From Urechis unicinctus (Eukaryota; Annelida; Polychaeta; Xenopneusta; Urechidae): a stretch of DNA of 64,000 bases. The stretch lies in the NCBI GenBank assembly GCA_034190875.2, contig CM067344.1:15176649-15240648 (forward strand), given 5' to 3'. This document shows, in pieces, positions 12,316-23,700 of this stretch. The notes under the pieces are model-generated. The model ran no database searches, had not been told where the DNA came from, and saw only the letters and a list, made by a program, of their open reading frames with translations. Every line of letters begins with the position of its first letter. The first letter of the stretch is position 1. Both the position numbers and the translations under genes were made by a program.

Positions 12316-12829
12316 ATGGCTGGGAAAGGCGTAGACCGAGACCTTGACGCGGGTACAGCCTCGCTCTTGGACGTCTGGGTGCTTGAAGGTTTTCCACAGG
12401 ACACTGTACTCCAACAGAACAACTCCTGGGATGTTCCATCAGGCGAATTTGTCCAAATTTTGCATGTAGATAGAAACCACTGGATCACCATCTCAAACAT
12501 TGGCCACTCTCAGAATACTGTTGGTGTGTATGACGCTCTGTGTAGGAAGCCCTCTAACTGTACCGTGGCATTGATTGTCAAGTACGTGAACGTCAGTACA
12601 GAAGATTTAACAAATTGCTGTGATGAATGTACACCGTCAGACCAACGGCAGCGATTGTGGGGTATTTGCCATCGCGTTTGCCAAGACCCTGCTAACAGCC
12701 CACGATCCATGCATCCAAAGTTATATCTACCCCAGACAACACCTTGCGGATTCACTGCCAGCTGGTGACTTGCCTCCATTCCCATCTAGCATAGTGATGC
12801 GGACACCGAACATTCTAATGTCACTTTAA
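12316..12829 (+). pseudogene. Ulp1/C48-type cysteine protease domain, frameshifted
   Basis: The first frame gives FVQILHVDRNHWITISNIG then TVGVYDALCRK, with the catalytic His (HW) and Asp (VYD) of the ULP/SENP fold. About 20 codons later the neighbouring frame (12620-12829) gives HRQTNGSDCGVFAIAFAKTL, with the oxyanion Gln and nucleophile Cys (Q...DCG). A single frameshift near 12600-12640 separates the two halves, so the protease is not expressed as one chain. Such domains cleave ubiquitin-like modifiers or viral-type precursors. Here the domain sits inside the Polinton, but it resembles transposon-associated host-type C48 peptidases more than the usual adenovirus-like Polinton protease. Confidence 0.75.
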
Positions 12830-13151
12830 GATGGCCCCTGCTTCCACTGTTTCAATGATGATATCTGTTGGATTTGTATTGATGTTAATTTTGATTACTT
12901 TTGATGATGGTTTTCTTTTCACATACTATGTTGTGTTTGTATTTGACACAATTGCTTCTTTCGCCCAATGTGGTTTGCACATAATTTTTGTTGGTTTTGT
13001 GGCACAAGAAAATTAATAAATGTCGATAAAAATAATCATGATATGATACTTTTTTCGCGGTTCGGAAAATACATTAGTATAAGACGATGCAACCCTGATC
13101 CGCAATTGGGTCAGAACCATCTGCAGATGGGTCGCTCTCATTCGTCACGGG

Positions 13152-13201
13152 GATCGGCAGATGGGTCGCCCATCTGCAGATGGGCGACCCATCTGTCGAT
13201 C
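13152..13201. repeat. 50-bp near-perfect palindrome
   Basis: The 50 bases are their own reverse complement apart from one mismatched pair. The central 36 bp (13159-13194) are perfect around CTGCAG. The half-unit CCATCTGCAGATGGG also recurs on both sides (about 13118 and 13218). It lies about 55 bp from the TA tract. Confidence 0.9.
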
Positions 13202-13255
13202 GGTAAAAACGGGTCAGACCCATCTGCAGATGGGACAGATCGGCAAATGGTTCTC

Positions 13256-13358
<103 letters not shown>

Positions 13359-14079
13359 GTAAGGTTTGCCCTGTTTTGACATGACCCCTTAAAGCCAGCC
13401 AAGGTAAGCGATGAATGGCTCTGGTCGATTACGTAAGGTTTGGCCTACTTAGACACGAACTGCAGATAGCCTGCTGCTAAGGTGCTGCAGTAGAAAACAT
13501 TCAAACTAAACGTCCTTTTTACTGTTTTCTTTTACTGTGAATGCTTAAAATACTGTTACAATCATTATTACGAGGCCAAGTTCTAATTACTGACAAAATT
13601 TCATGTGCATAAATACAGCCGTTTCAGAGATATCAGCGAGGAGAGCACTCGTAGCAAAAATCGCGATAGGTACTCTAAAATACATGCCATTATACATAGT
13701 GAATGGCATTATATAAAGGTGAAAACAAGTATTTTTTTCGCCTATTCCATGCAACGATAATTGCTTGTTACAACCATATAATTCATATGTTCGTAACTGC
13801 AGTAGTTATGGAGGAGATAGTCGTAGAAAATGGGGGAAAAAATCGACGAAAAATCGATCCCACAAGCCTCCAACACTGCGCATGCGCGTCAAACTGGATC
13901 GGCAGTTGTGTCCCAACTTGATCTATCATTCCCCAAAATTTCATGTTGATATGTTTAGCCGTTCCGGAGAAAAGCCCGAAAAACCTTGACTGGAGAAGAA
14001 AAAAAAGAAAAAAAATTCTGGCTAATGCAATATGTCTTCCAACTATCATTGTAAGACATTATAAAACGTACAAAACCGG

Positions 14080-14417
14080 CCCGGTCTACCCACTTCATAT
14101 TGATCCTGAGGAACTGACACTTCTCATCCAGGTTGAGGCAGGTCAAATTACAGATGCCAAACATAAGTGACGACAGCCTTGTAGTTGGCTGGAGAACCAA
14201 CCACATGCAATACTGGCAGAACCAGGTAAACTTTGTTGTATGGTGTGCAACAAGCAGCTGCAGGGTTTCTGCCCTGGACCACCTCAAATCTGACTCCCCA
14301 GCACTAAGTAACCTCTACAGGTTCCACATCTACTACACTCTCCGACGGTATCAGAACGTCCTCCAGAAAGCTTCCTCAAAGGTTGATTATGTGTTTGGAA
14401 TGGGCATGTACAGCTGA
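14080..14417 (+). pseudogene. Polinton structural-type protein fragment
   Basis: Two overlapping plus-strand frames form one product. 14080-14170 reads PLHIDPEELTLLIQVEAGQI. After a frameshift near 14160, 14170-14417 reads VVGWRTNHMQYWQNQVNFVV, WCATSSCRVSALDHL, then a LYRFHIYYTLRRYQNVL block. I associate the QVNFVVWCAT...C.VS..DHL block with a protein encoded next to the ATPase and coiled-coil genes in animal Polintons, probably a virion-type structural protein, but I cannot name which. It ends at a stop at 14415-14417. Confidence 0.55.
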
Positions 14418-14424
14418 CGAAAGC

Positions 14425-15114
14425 AGCTGACGTAAGCAGCCATGATACAATGGAGCCAATGATTCCTAGAAGGGCAGCTGCTGCCTTACCTGCTTACTGG
14501 CTAGGCCCTTCAGGGCGTTTGCCAAGGAGTTCAGCTGCTTTTTAATCCACTACTTTAAACTTATCAGCTGGCGGCGGCGTTGGTGCTGGGGTTGGACTAG
14601 TGCTCCCTCCGCCCGTCAAAACAACTACCAGGGTCGAGACTGCCAATCCAATCACAGTGAGGATGGAGGCAATTGTTATGCCTTGCTCCTGGAACAGGGT
14701 GCGCGCACGCTCAGCTAGCGTTGTGTCCTCGTTAAGAAGTCTGTTGATCGTTTCCCTGATGTGGTTAATTTGGGTTCACAGATGTTCACGGTTTACAGAG
14801 GCAGCCTCAACACGGACACGCTGCAGGTCCTGCAGCTCTGCAAGCTCATTTGCTTGGAATCTCCATGCTCCACTTTCACCCCTCCCTTCCTCCTCCAGGC
14901 TTGCCATTTTAGCTTCCCGATGTTTTATATCCCTTTCTATCTCAGTTATCATAGCTAGGTTGTTGACCAGCTCACCCCTTTGGGTCTGCATAGCCTTGTC
15001 AAGCCCAATAAGCTCACGGTATGTCAGACCATCTGTCTGTGTGTCCGCGTCGCCTTGGAGAGCTTTTGCTGCCTTTTGTGACACCACTTGTCTGGACCAC
15101 TCAGTGAACCCCAA
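14425..15114 (-). pseudogene. Polinton coiled-coil/transmembrane protein (PX-like), broken
   Basis: On the minus strand, ATG at 15114 opens a 112-codon frame (MGFTEWSRQVVSQKAAKALQ ... ASLEEEGRGESG) with a heptad-rich coiled coil. After a stop near 14775 the protein resumes with INRLLNEDTTLAERARTLFQ, a hydrophobic helix (ITIASILTVIGLAVSTLVVV), a Gly/Pro-rich linker and an Ala-rich second hydrophobic part (KAAAALLGIIGSIVSWLL) after further frame changes near 14550 and 14480. This arrangement (coiled coil, TM helix, Gly-rich hinge, TM segment) matches a protein common in animal Polintons. The function is unproven; membrane association or a minor virion component is inferred. Confidence 0.62.
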
Positions 15115-15178
15115 ACCAAAACGGGCGGCCTAAGGCCCCCCACCTTTACTAGCTATTGTTTGAAGCTTAACATTAAAG

Positions 15179-15838
15179 ATGGCAGGTTCGTCAGTGCAGT
15201 CTACTAACAAGGTTTTGATGAAACCGAAAACTGAGTTTACATTTCCAGATGGCCCCTGTTCGGCAATTGTTTGTGGGCAGACAGGATGTGGGAAAAACGC
15301 TATCATCCTCGACCTACTTGAAGGGTCCTTCTTCGGTGCCTTCGAGCACATAGTAATTCTCTGCCCTACCATACGTTTCAACGAGGCCTATCGGACGCGG
15401 TCATGGGTGTGGGATGATTCAGAGGTGTACGTGGTTGATCCAGGGGAGCGGCTCCATGACCACCTGAGGGCTTTCTACCATTGTTTTAAGGGCGAGCCAA
15501 CCCTGTACATTATTGATGACTGTTCGGCAACAAAGGCCCTAACCAAGAAGAAAGACATGTTATCCGAACTGGCCTTTAGCGGCCGCCATGCGCAACAAAG
15601 TGTCTGGGTCCTCACCCAAAAAGTACAACTCTGTGCTGACGGACTTACGTGAGCAGACTCGCTGGATGGTGGTGCTTTTCACACCAAGGACCGTGACTCG
15701 TTTGAAGACCCCTTACGTGAAAATGATGTAATTCCAACAAAGGAGGAACGAGCCACAGTACGCCAACTACTAGCAAAGACCAAGCACGCAAAACTGCTGC
15801 TGAAGACTGATCAGCCTACCGCATATGCCGTCGATTGA
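15179..15838 (+). pseudogene. Polinton packaging ATPase (FtsK/HerA type), frameshifted
   Basis: ATG at 15179. The Walker A loop is GQTGCGKN (the usual final Thr is Asn, which may weaken nucleotide binding). The Walker B strand is LYIIDDCSA. A sensor-like region SELAFSGRHAQQSVWVLTQK follows, all in the usual order for Polinton ATPases that drive genome packaging. An extra A in a CAAAAAG run near 15620 shifts the frame. The expected continuation (YNSVLTDLREQTRW) is present one frame over. A second, compensating shift near 15670 restores the first frame (AFHTKDRDSFEDPLREND) to the stop at 15838. The gene is otherwise full length. Confidence 0.85.
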
Positions 15839-16106
15839 AGTGATATTGGCCTTGATAGCAGCCGCTGCCTCAGTAATCAATTTAGGTTTCTTCATCTGGG
15901 TAGTGGTGCAGTATTTTGAAGCTCGAAGGCGTATACGTATATTCATGGATCCTGATACCATTATTGATAAACTCCTTGTAAGGATTGTGGATACGAAAGG
16001 GTTAACCACAATCTGCTTCGTGAGAAGAGGAGGCTTCAGGGTAGTGAACCGGGTCGCAGGAAGGCCCGGGTGGCGACTCACGTTGAGACTGAGGAAGACG
16101 TGCTAG
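15825..16106 (+). CDS. small single-pass membrane protein, unrecognised
   Basis: A 93-codon open frame overlaps the last bases of the ATPase gene. It opens with VILALIAAAASVINLGFFIW, a clear membrane helix, followed by a basic tail (FEARRRIRIF) and a Val/Arg-rich region. I recognise no family. The tight overlap suggests it was part of the Polinton's gene set, but the frame could also be chance next to a decayed gene. The last third (RPGWRLTLRLRKTC) looks random. Confidence 0.4.
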   Translation: MPSIEVILALIAAAASVINLGFFIWVVVQYFEARRRIRIFMDPDTIIDKLLVRIVDTKGLTTICFVRRGGFRVVNRVAGRPGWRLTLRLRKTC

Positions 16107-16258
16107 ATAAACCTTCTCGGGCTAGGAAGTCATAGATGGTGGTGACACACCCAACCCCCCTCGGGCTAGGAAGACCACTCATTTACGCTCTCAGCTCAGG
16201 AAGGCCACCCCAAGTCTCACTATAGCCGGCATATGTGAGAAGGTGGATGACCTTCTGA

Positions 16259-18466
16259 TCACGGAGGGTGGGGGAGAGGTGTCCAGCAGTGATGCGGGAA
16301 GTTCACCATCGAGAGGCCTGGGCTGGTATAGTAGTGGGCCTGGTCCAGACCGTACGGCTTTAGGCTGGTCTTCATGAATGTTTTAAACACGTCGGCTAGG
16401 AGGAGGACGTCCGTCCGGAGGTAGAGGTCGTGGTTGTCGCCCATGTTCTTACAGCCGAACGTGCTCCACACCTTTTGCGCGTAGGCGTAGTCTGTAGCTG
16501 ATATGCCCTGCTCCGAGAGCTTGCTGTAGAAGTCTTGGATGGGCGGGAGGGGAGAATCAAACTTATCCCAGCTGTCAATGTACTCGTAGGGGAAGACTCC
16601 CTTGCACAATAGTAACCCTCACTTTGTCTGATCTGCTTCATACTCATGGTGAAGGCGTCTGGGCTGTTGGCTGAGACCAGCTAGTCGAGGGAGGCCAGGA
16701 GGAACTGTGCACTGTCTATGAAGCGAAGCTGGCCGAGGGATAGGGATATGTACTTCTCCATATTATTAGGGACTCAACCTAAGCTTTAGGTTGCAGGCAT
16801 TGTTGGCTGGCCCTCCATACTTGCTGGTTATGTGGCAGTGGTCACAGACCCGGTCGGTTCCGAGTGGTTTGCTGCAGACGTGGTATTGGGTTGCGGTCTT
16901 GTTGACTCTTTAGTCCTCCCTGGTCATTCGCATGGGGACTGGCTTGGAGAGAACCAGTTTGATCTTTTTCTCCTCCTGCTGTAAGGCCTTGAGGAACTTT
17001 TCCAGTGTCTCTTCCCCTGTAGAATACTGGGGGCGAGGTCTTTCCATCGCACCTGACCACTATGTAGCCATACCCGCAGCCCTGGTGTTCCTGGGTCTAT
17101 TGGGAATTACTCTTTTCAGGATTGAGCGCAGGCCCTGGAAGCTTCACTGTGAGTGCCTCAAAGTCTGCGTAGATGACGTAGGGGGCCGGAAGTTGCTTTT
17201 GCCAGTTCTGGAAGGTTAGTATGTTTTTCCCCTTCTCTGGCATGTCTACCCGCACGGCTGTTTGCCTGACACCTGCACACTCTGGCTTTTGGGCCTGGAG
17301 TAGGGCGGAGGTGGTGTAGCCGTGGACGCAGCGTTCGCAGAAGAATTTGCGGCACTCGTGTTTTGTCTGGTCATAGAGTAGGCGTTTTAGGTTTTTAATT
17401 CACGTGTAATGACATACTCCATCCTTCTCGATCAGCATGTGGTTTATGCAGTTGCCAGGGTGTTTGCTGATTTGGTGGACTATGACGGCTTTCCCATCCC
17501 AACCAAATACGTTTAGGCCTTGGTCGAGAACCTTTTCGATTTTTTTCGGCGTGGGAGACTGGGGTGGGGTATGCCACACCTGAGCCCTTAAGCTTATCTA
17601 TGAGCCACTGGATGTTGTATTTTGATGGCCACTGTGGGTCCTTGTTGACCGGGTGGAGGGCTGAGATGATGGACCATAGTATGCATATGTCGTCTTGGTT
17701 CTTTACGTTTATGATGGCCCCTTTGTTAGCCAGTGGTGGTGGTAGAGGGAGGTAGGAGGCGCCTTTGAGTGGTTGATATTTCACGATGTCGATCCAGATG
17801 GTTTTTACCGCCTTGAAAACCCTCCAGAACCCTGGTTAACCCACTTCTCCAGCATCTCCTGAATTTGAGGGGTGGCTTGGTTTAACGCGGGGTCAATGTC
17901 TTCTGGGTCCTGAATCACCTGCTGCTTATTTCGTAGGACTGGCTCGACATACTCCATGGCACCATCTTTATTGGTCTTGTAGAGGCTTACCTCGATTGCG
18001 AACTGGGTCTTGAGGCCGCCTAAGATATTCAGGTCCTCAGCTGGAACTCTGTGCATTTTTGGTCGCACGCCTTTGTGGAAGATCAGGAGGTCTGAGGCAA
18101 GTGGGTAAGCCTTAGGGATGTTCATGACTCATCCTCGCAGTTGGTTCTTGATGGACCGCTTGGTTCTCCTGAAGTTGAGGGGGGGGACCGGTCTGGGTCG
18201 TGGTGATTGGGCGGGAGGTTGGAACTAGTCTGGAGGCTGCCCTTGGACGTGGAGCCAGCTGGGGTCGGGGGAAGTGGTTGGACTGGTTCACCGTCTACCT
18301 TGGTCTTCATTCTTGCGTAGATCTCCTTGTACTTCCTATCGAATGCGTTTTTCTTTTCGAGTGCTGTGAGGGCGACCTTCGTTAGTAGGTAGGGCGGTGG
18401 GGTTTGGCCGTGGATCTCAGTATAGTTGGCTTGGACCTTTCGGGCGTGTGTATTATGGGACGTCAT
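16259..18466 (-). pseudogene. Polinton DNA polymerase B, N-terminal and exonuclease parts, right copy
   Basis: Minus strand, ATG at 18466 (MTSHNTHARKVQANYTEIHG). The blocks match the left copy in order: LANKGAIINVKNQDDICILW, a Cys-rich stretch, then YIVVRCDGKTSPPVFYRG. It goes further than the left copy: DRVCDHCHITSKYGGPANNA (a finger-like block), ISLSLGQLRFIDSAQFLLAS, then KGVFPYEYIDSWDKFD and LRTDVLLLADVFKTF with HYYTSPGLS. These last blocks lie between the exonuclease and palm regions of Polinton polymerases. Breaks include a frameshift near 17800, further frame changes between 17060 and 17400, an in-frame stop near 16912, a deletion near 16770 and truncation at 16259 before the catalytic palm motifs. 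Confidence 0.87.
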
Positions 18467-18765
18467 TACCTATACTGCGCTGTTAGTTTAAAAGGGGTTT
18501 AAAAATGACAAAAATCAATTCGCGACAAAATCCCCACCTGCGCCTCGTGGCCTGCTAGGTCGCTTAGCTGGCGGTTCCCTGCGCCCCTTCCCCTGCGACT
18601 CGTGGTCCCCTGCCCCCTGTGACTCATTGCTGCCCGAAACTCAGTCTGTTGGAAATATGGTTGCTGGCTGGTTGGATATATGGGGGTGTGGGCGATTTTT
18701 TTCGGGTGTTGGTCTGGTCTCAAAAAAACGTGCACTGCGCCGGAACCACCATTACCTATACTACT
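17045..18765 (-). repeat. right arm of Polinton inverted repeat
   Basis: Reverse-complement counterpart of 8354-10262, running from AGTAGTATAGGTAATGGTGG (outer end, 18765) through the non-coding leader and the polB N-terminal region to about 17045. The sequence AGTATAGGTAATG recurs a second time directly before the polB start codon (about 18468-18480), so the terminal motif itself is duplicated inside this arm. Confidence 0.82.
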
Positions 18766-18959
18766 ACCCAGGAAGTCAAACAGGTCCGGGAACCTTAGGC
18801 AGACGCGCAGACACAGTTTGGTCAATACATTAAAAACATTTACATATTCATGAAACATTTCAAGTCTGTATAAAGACAAATAAAACAGAAATAAAGTGAG
18901 GAATGACTTGTATTTACTTCTCTATGTATTTCCTGATGGTGTCTACAAGTTTGGGAGAG

Positions 18960-19262
18960 TACTTCCCCCGTGGGGGGCACTTAAGTGTATAGAGGTAGTA
19001 TATATGTGCCGCGCGACGGGGTATGTTTTTTCGGCCTCTCGACTTGTACGACGGGTTTTTTGGCCTCATACTTGTACGACGGGGTATGTTTTTCAGGTTT
19101 AATGTGTACGAGGGGTTATACATTCGCATAATACCTTGTACGACGGGGTATGCTTTTTGGCCATTTTGACCTTGTACGACGGGTACGGGTTTTTTTAGGT
19201 CCCACGGCACACCCCTATCCAGAATAAGGCCAAGTGCCCCCTTCCCCCCCCGGGGTACTTCC
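18960..19262 (+). mobile_element. MITE with 7-bp target duplications, copy 1
   Basis: The element body is 18967-19255 (289 bp). It is flanked by TACTTCC at 18960-18966 and again at 19256-19262. Terminal inverted repeats are CCCGTGGGGGGCACTT at the left and CCCCGG...GGGGGCACTT (reverse complement) at the right. The interior holds several copies of a TTGTACGACGGG(GTATG) phrase. It has no coding capacity and so is non-autonomous. The superfamily is uncertain. A second copy lies at 63520-63819. Confidence 0.85.
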
Positions 19263-20739
19263 ATTCGGTATCATCCTTCTTGGTATAGTCAGGAACCAGG
19301 ATGGACAGTCACCATGTCATTGACATTCTTAACTACGTCGTGCTAATCCAAGCCGTATTACAGCCATCACAACCAGACTATAGAATATGAATAAGTCCAT
19401 CTTTACTTAAACTATACTTGAGGGTGTTTACATTAAGCAATATCTTAATTATTCAATGAACAATCACAATAATGGTTATTGATCAATCCAAAACTGAATT
19501 ATAATGACTGGGTAGCTAATTGAAGGTGGGGAGTTGAAATGAGACCCCCTGACGACTCGAAGCAAAGCAGTGAACCGACCTCTTTGTTTGTCTTGTGGAA
19601 CTTGAGGTTAAGCCCTACGTTGGTGTGCTTTGAATCGGGACCCTCCTTTACATTGCTGATGACGATGGTGCCAGTGATGCGAGAGAGGAGATAGCAACTT
19701 ATGCCACCTCATAGCCGCGCATCATTGGGGATGAATGATGGACTGATGATGGGTGATGGATGGCAACTGATGGACACTGCCTTTCTGACTTTCATCCTTA
19801 TCATGACACCAATAGCATATTGAGTGATGTGAAATATTACAACTTGACTATTACAGTCTCTTGTTGAAGGGAAGTCAGATTGTGCTCAACAACAGCTGTT
19901 TATTTTTTACAAATCAAGAGAAATACAAATAAATATATACAAATAATCGACTTAATATCAAAGTTCATGTGGTGATGGTTACAGATAAGGGTCCTGGCAA
20001 TGCTTGTATTTCAAGGAATTATTCCTAAAATTACTTATGGGGAAATGGGGGAATTTTTTATAGCCTCATATCATTGATTTCAATATTTCATGGCATGTGA
20101 TCATGTCAACATGTTCATTGCAATATTTTTCTTGCATGAAAGTATAATTTCTTGGTGGTCAAGACAATATCTTTAATTGATATTTGGTGTTGAGGGGACT
20201 ATCCATTGATGGACAATTGGAAGTTCTATAACTGAACGTAAGGCAGGATGAGAAATGTTAATCTCTCAACATGCGGGTCAGAACGCCCTAAGAACGAAAC
20301 GCCCCATGATCATAACGCCCGCGAGGAGTCAAAACGCCCCTGGACGACGGACCAATGTCCCGGGCCGGGGTCCCGGGTCAGTGCTCTCCGGGCGTTCAGA
20401 CCCACCCAACGGCCAGCACAGGCTGTGGCGGCCAGGGTGTTTTCCGGGGGCGTACTGTTTCTCTGATATGCGCCACCTACAGCATAGACGTCACGCCAGG
20501 GATGGTATAAGCTTTGGTTAAGCTGCTAGGAACATATGTTGAGCCTTGAGTCTAAATGTGGCTACACAACGACTTATGGGAATGAGGCTTATATTTGTGA
20601 CCGAATCAAATCTCGTCCGAGATCTCGCGCTTACATTCCTGCAATGGTTATCGGAAGGCGCTCATCGTTGGTGGATCTCAGTTTTGATGCTGTTTTTTAG
20701 TTGGTTTCATTGCACAACACATGCTCATACAAAACAAAA
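19263..20739. other. intergenic region upstream of WDR35
   Basis: No gene was recognised. It contains a short ATGATGG-rich patch (19725-19770) and a GC-rich island at about 20265-20480 in which AACGCCC recurs about four times (20281-20338). This GC-rich patch, 260-480 bp before the WDR35 start codon, is the best candidate for its promoter region, but no specific factor site is claimed. Confidence 0.5.
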
Positions 20740-23700
20740 ATGTTTATCTATTTGAGTAAAAAGGTATGATATTGTTTTTATTGCTTTCGTCTATTTCATC
20801 ATCTCTAAATACGTCGACAAGTTTCTGTTGCTAGTGAAGCTTTCTCCACAATCATATGAATTTTCCCCGCGGTGCGGGGATCACTGCCATCGAAGTGAAG
20901 TCTTATGATCACTTTTAGTATAAAGATGGGTTCCAGCCCCATGGAAGGCAATCAGGGATCATTTGTATCTACGTATTACGCAGTATCTAAATAATGCCGT
21001 ATTTTATTAAGTGTAGCAAATTTTACTAAGCCCAAAAATATGCTCAGCTATATTCGACATTGTTATATGTCTAAAATACATATGATTCTCAGTAAAAAAA
21101 TCTCGTTCATTTGCCATATCCACTATCGATGAATGGCACCTCCATACAACCAAGAACTGCTGGAATGGGGCTTTAAATCATTCCAGCGCCCTATTACTAA
21201 TAACTCACTACTGCTGTGTATACTATCGCTAAGGTTGCAATATGTAGATCTCATCTACACCTATTAAAGTTGTCGGCTACACCCACAAGCTAAATAGCAA
21301 CTTTCATCCCAACATCTAGCACCAATTATTATAAAATGAAAGTTGGAGCTCGGTATTTGTTGCCACTTGACAACAAATGTATCATGCTGATGCTTGCTTT
21401 ACATTAAAACTGAAATGTCACTCTCTCCCCTCAGTGATGTTCCAGAAACCTTAATAAAGGGTGGACAGGTCACCATTAACTGATTCAGTCAGGATGTGTC
21501 AAAGATAACATCATCATGATCGAGTTTTAGCCATTGTATCCATGACCACATTTCACAAAAATGAGACCAACGAGTGCGCAAGCGTACAACTACAATGGCG
21601 ATAGATCTATTTTCTTGTTCAGAATATGAGGCCGGAACCCCTCTTTTATCCTTTGCAACAGTACTGGGAATCATTGCCCATGTATATTATTTCTTAGTTT
21701 TATGAGAGAGCAGTTCAGGAAATCCCAAGACCGCTGATTTTAGAATCTTTAAAAATAACCTACTAGATATTTCTGTAATATGTTCATTATCATCCAGATT
21801 GCCATTCCAAACAACACCAAGCTAAGGTGTGTATCCTGGAACAGGGAGCAAGGCTATATCGCTTGTGGAGGTGAAGATGGCCTTCTCAAAGTGCTGAAGT
21901 TGGAAACACAAGTGGGGAAAGATGCCAAAGTGAAAGGGCTCGCTGCACCCAGTAATCTGTCCATGAACCAGACTCTTGAAGGCCACAGTGGTGAGTAAAA
22001 AAAAAACCAGCCTGTAATTTAATTGTATTCACTCATCTAATGACATGATTGATATATATTTGTTGATGTGCTCATTGTTCCCAAAAGCTTGAGGTTGGCC
22101 TCTGAATATGTTCTTGGCTGATTATCCATAAAAATTACTGTGTTCTTAGCAAATGAATGTTTCTCTTTTTGGTTATATATTGATTTCTTTTGTCAGGTGC
22201 TGTTCAGTGCCTTACCTGGAATGAGCATTTCCACAAGCTGACAACAAGTGATCAACATGGACTTATCATTGTGTGGATGCTATATAAAGGTATTTAACTT
22301 AGGAGTTTATGACTGCTTGCCAATGCAATGAGTCACTGTTAGTATCCCCCCTCCACACCTGCACCCCAATTCACCAAATACCTGATACATTGATTGGTCA
22401 ATAACACTTGGTTATTCTTGTTTTAAGTTTTGTATGATTTATCAAATTAATGATTATTAGGTTTAGAATTATTTATTTTAATTTCAGACACATATATTCT
22501 TGATTTGATTTCAGGTTCATGGTATGAAGAGATGATTAACAATCGCAACAAGTCAGTTGTGCGTGGTATGAAGTGGAATGCTGATGGCCAAAAGATATGC
22601 ATTGTGTATGAGGATGGTAAGCAAATCGCATGAAGTATTTTATATTGTATTTTCTCAATGAATATAAATGATCGGTGTCTTCATTTAATATCTTCTTTCT
22701 CTGGATGATTTTTCAAGAATGATTTCTGTGACAGGGGCTGTTATTGTTGGATCGGTTGATGGAAATCGTATTTGGGGGAAAGAATTGAAAGGTCTGCAGT
22801 TGGCCTGTGTGGAGGTTAGAATTAATTCTATTTCAACTGTCTATTGATAATTCAATGAGTAACATTTTGTGCAGATATTCAAATTTAATTATTTTGCTTC
22901 AGTGGTCTCCAGATGGGAAAGTTCTTCTGTTTGGAATGACTAATGGACAGATCCAGATCTTTGATAACATTGGAAATCTTATCGTAAGAATTGCCCACTT
23001 TTTATTTTTTGAATACTTCATGCATACATTGTCTGTTTATCTTTAAAAAAAACTATTTGAGTATAGACTAATGGTCACATATATAATATTGATCCACTTT
23101 ATCATCAGCCTCTTTGTTTTTGCATTTTATGGTTGTGTGTTTCAATTTGGTTTTGTTTGGATGTGGGTTGGATTTTGCTGTTCAGATCCTGTTTTACTGG
23201 ATACTGGGGCTTAATCAACTGCCTCACAGTAATCCTTGGCAATTGATCTTGTGTTGTCATCACAATAACCGAGATGATCTGTATTGGTGGTTGTGTTGTT
23301 TCAGTCGAAGCTTCCTCTCTACTGTCTCAGTAATGTAACCGGAGCCATGCACATAGCAGCGCTAGACTGGTACAATGGCAACAATGGATATCTAGAACCA
23401 AACTGCCCTTGCTTGTCGGTCTGCTTTGAGAACGGGCGATGCCAGATCATGAGAAATGAAGTAGATGAAAGTAGGTTTCTTTGGTATATACTTGTTTTTG
23501 CATTTTTGGGTTGTGTGTTTCAATATGGTTTTGTTTGAATGTGGGTTGGATTTTGCTTTTCAGATCCTGTTTTACTGGATACTGGGATGCAGATTGTGAG
23601 TGCCCAGTGGAACTTTGATGGTTCTGTGATGGCAGTGGCTGGTTCGCAGAAAGCGGCTGGGCAGGACAAAGATGTCAATGTGATCCAGTTCTATACACCC

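Noticed and set aside
20864-20882. GC-rich hairpin CCCCGCGGTGCGGGG in WDR35 intron 1
   Set aside because: The stem is short, with no RNA-gene context or conserved box; most likely chance.
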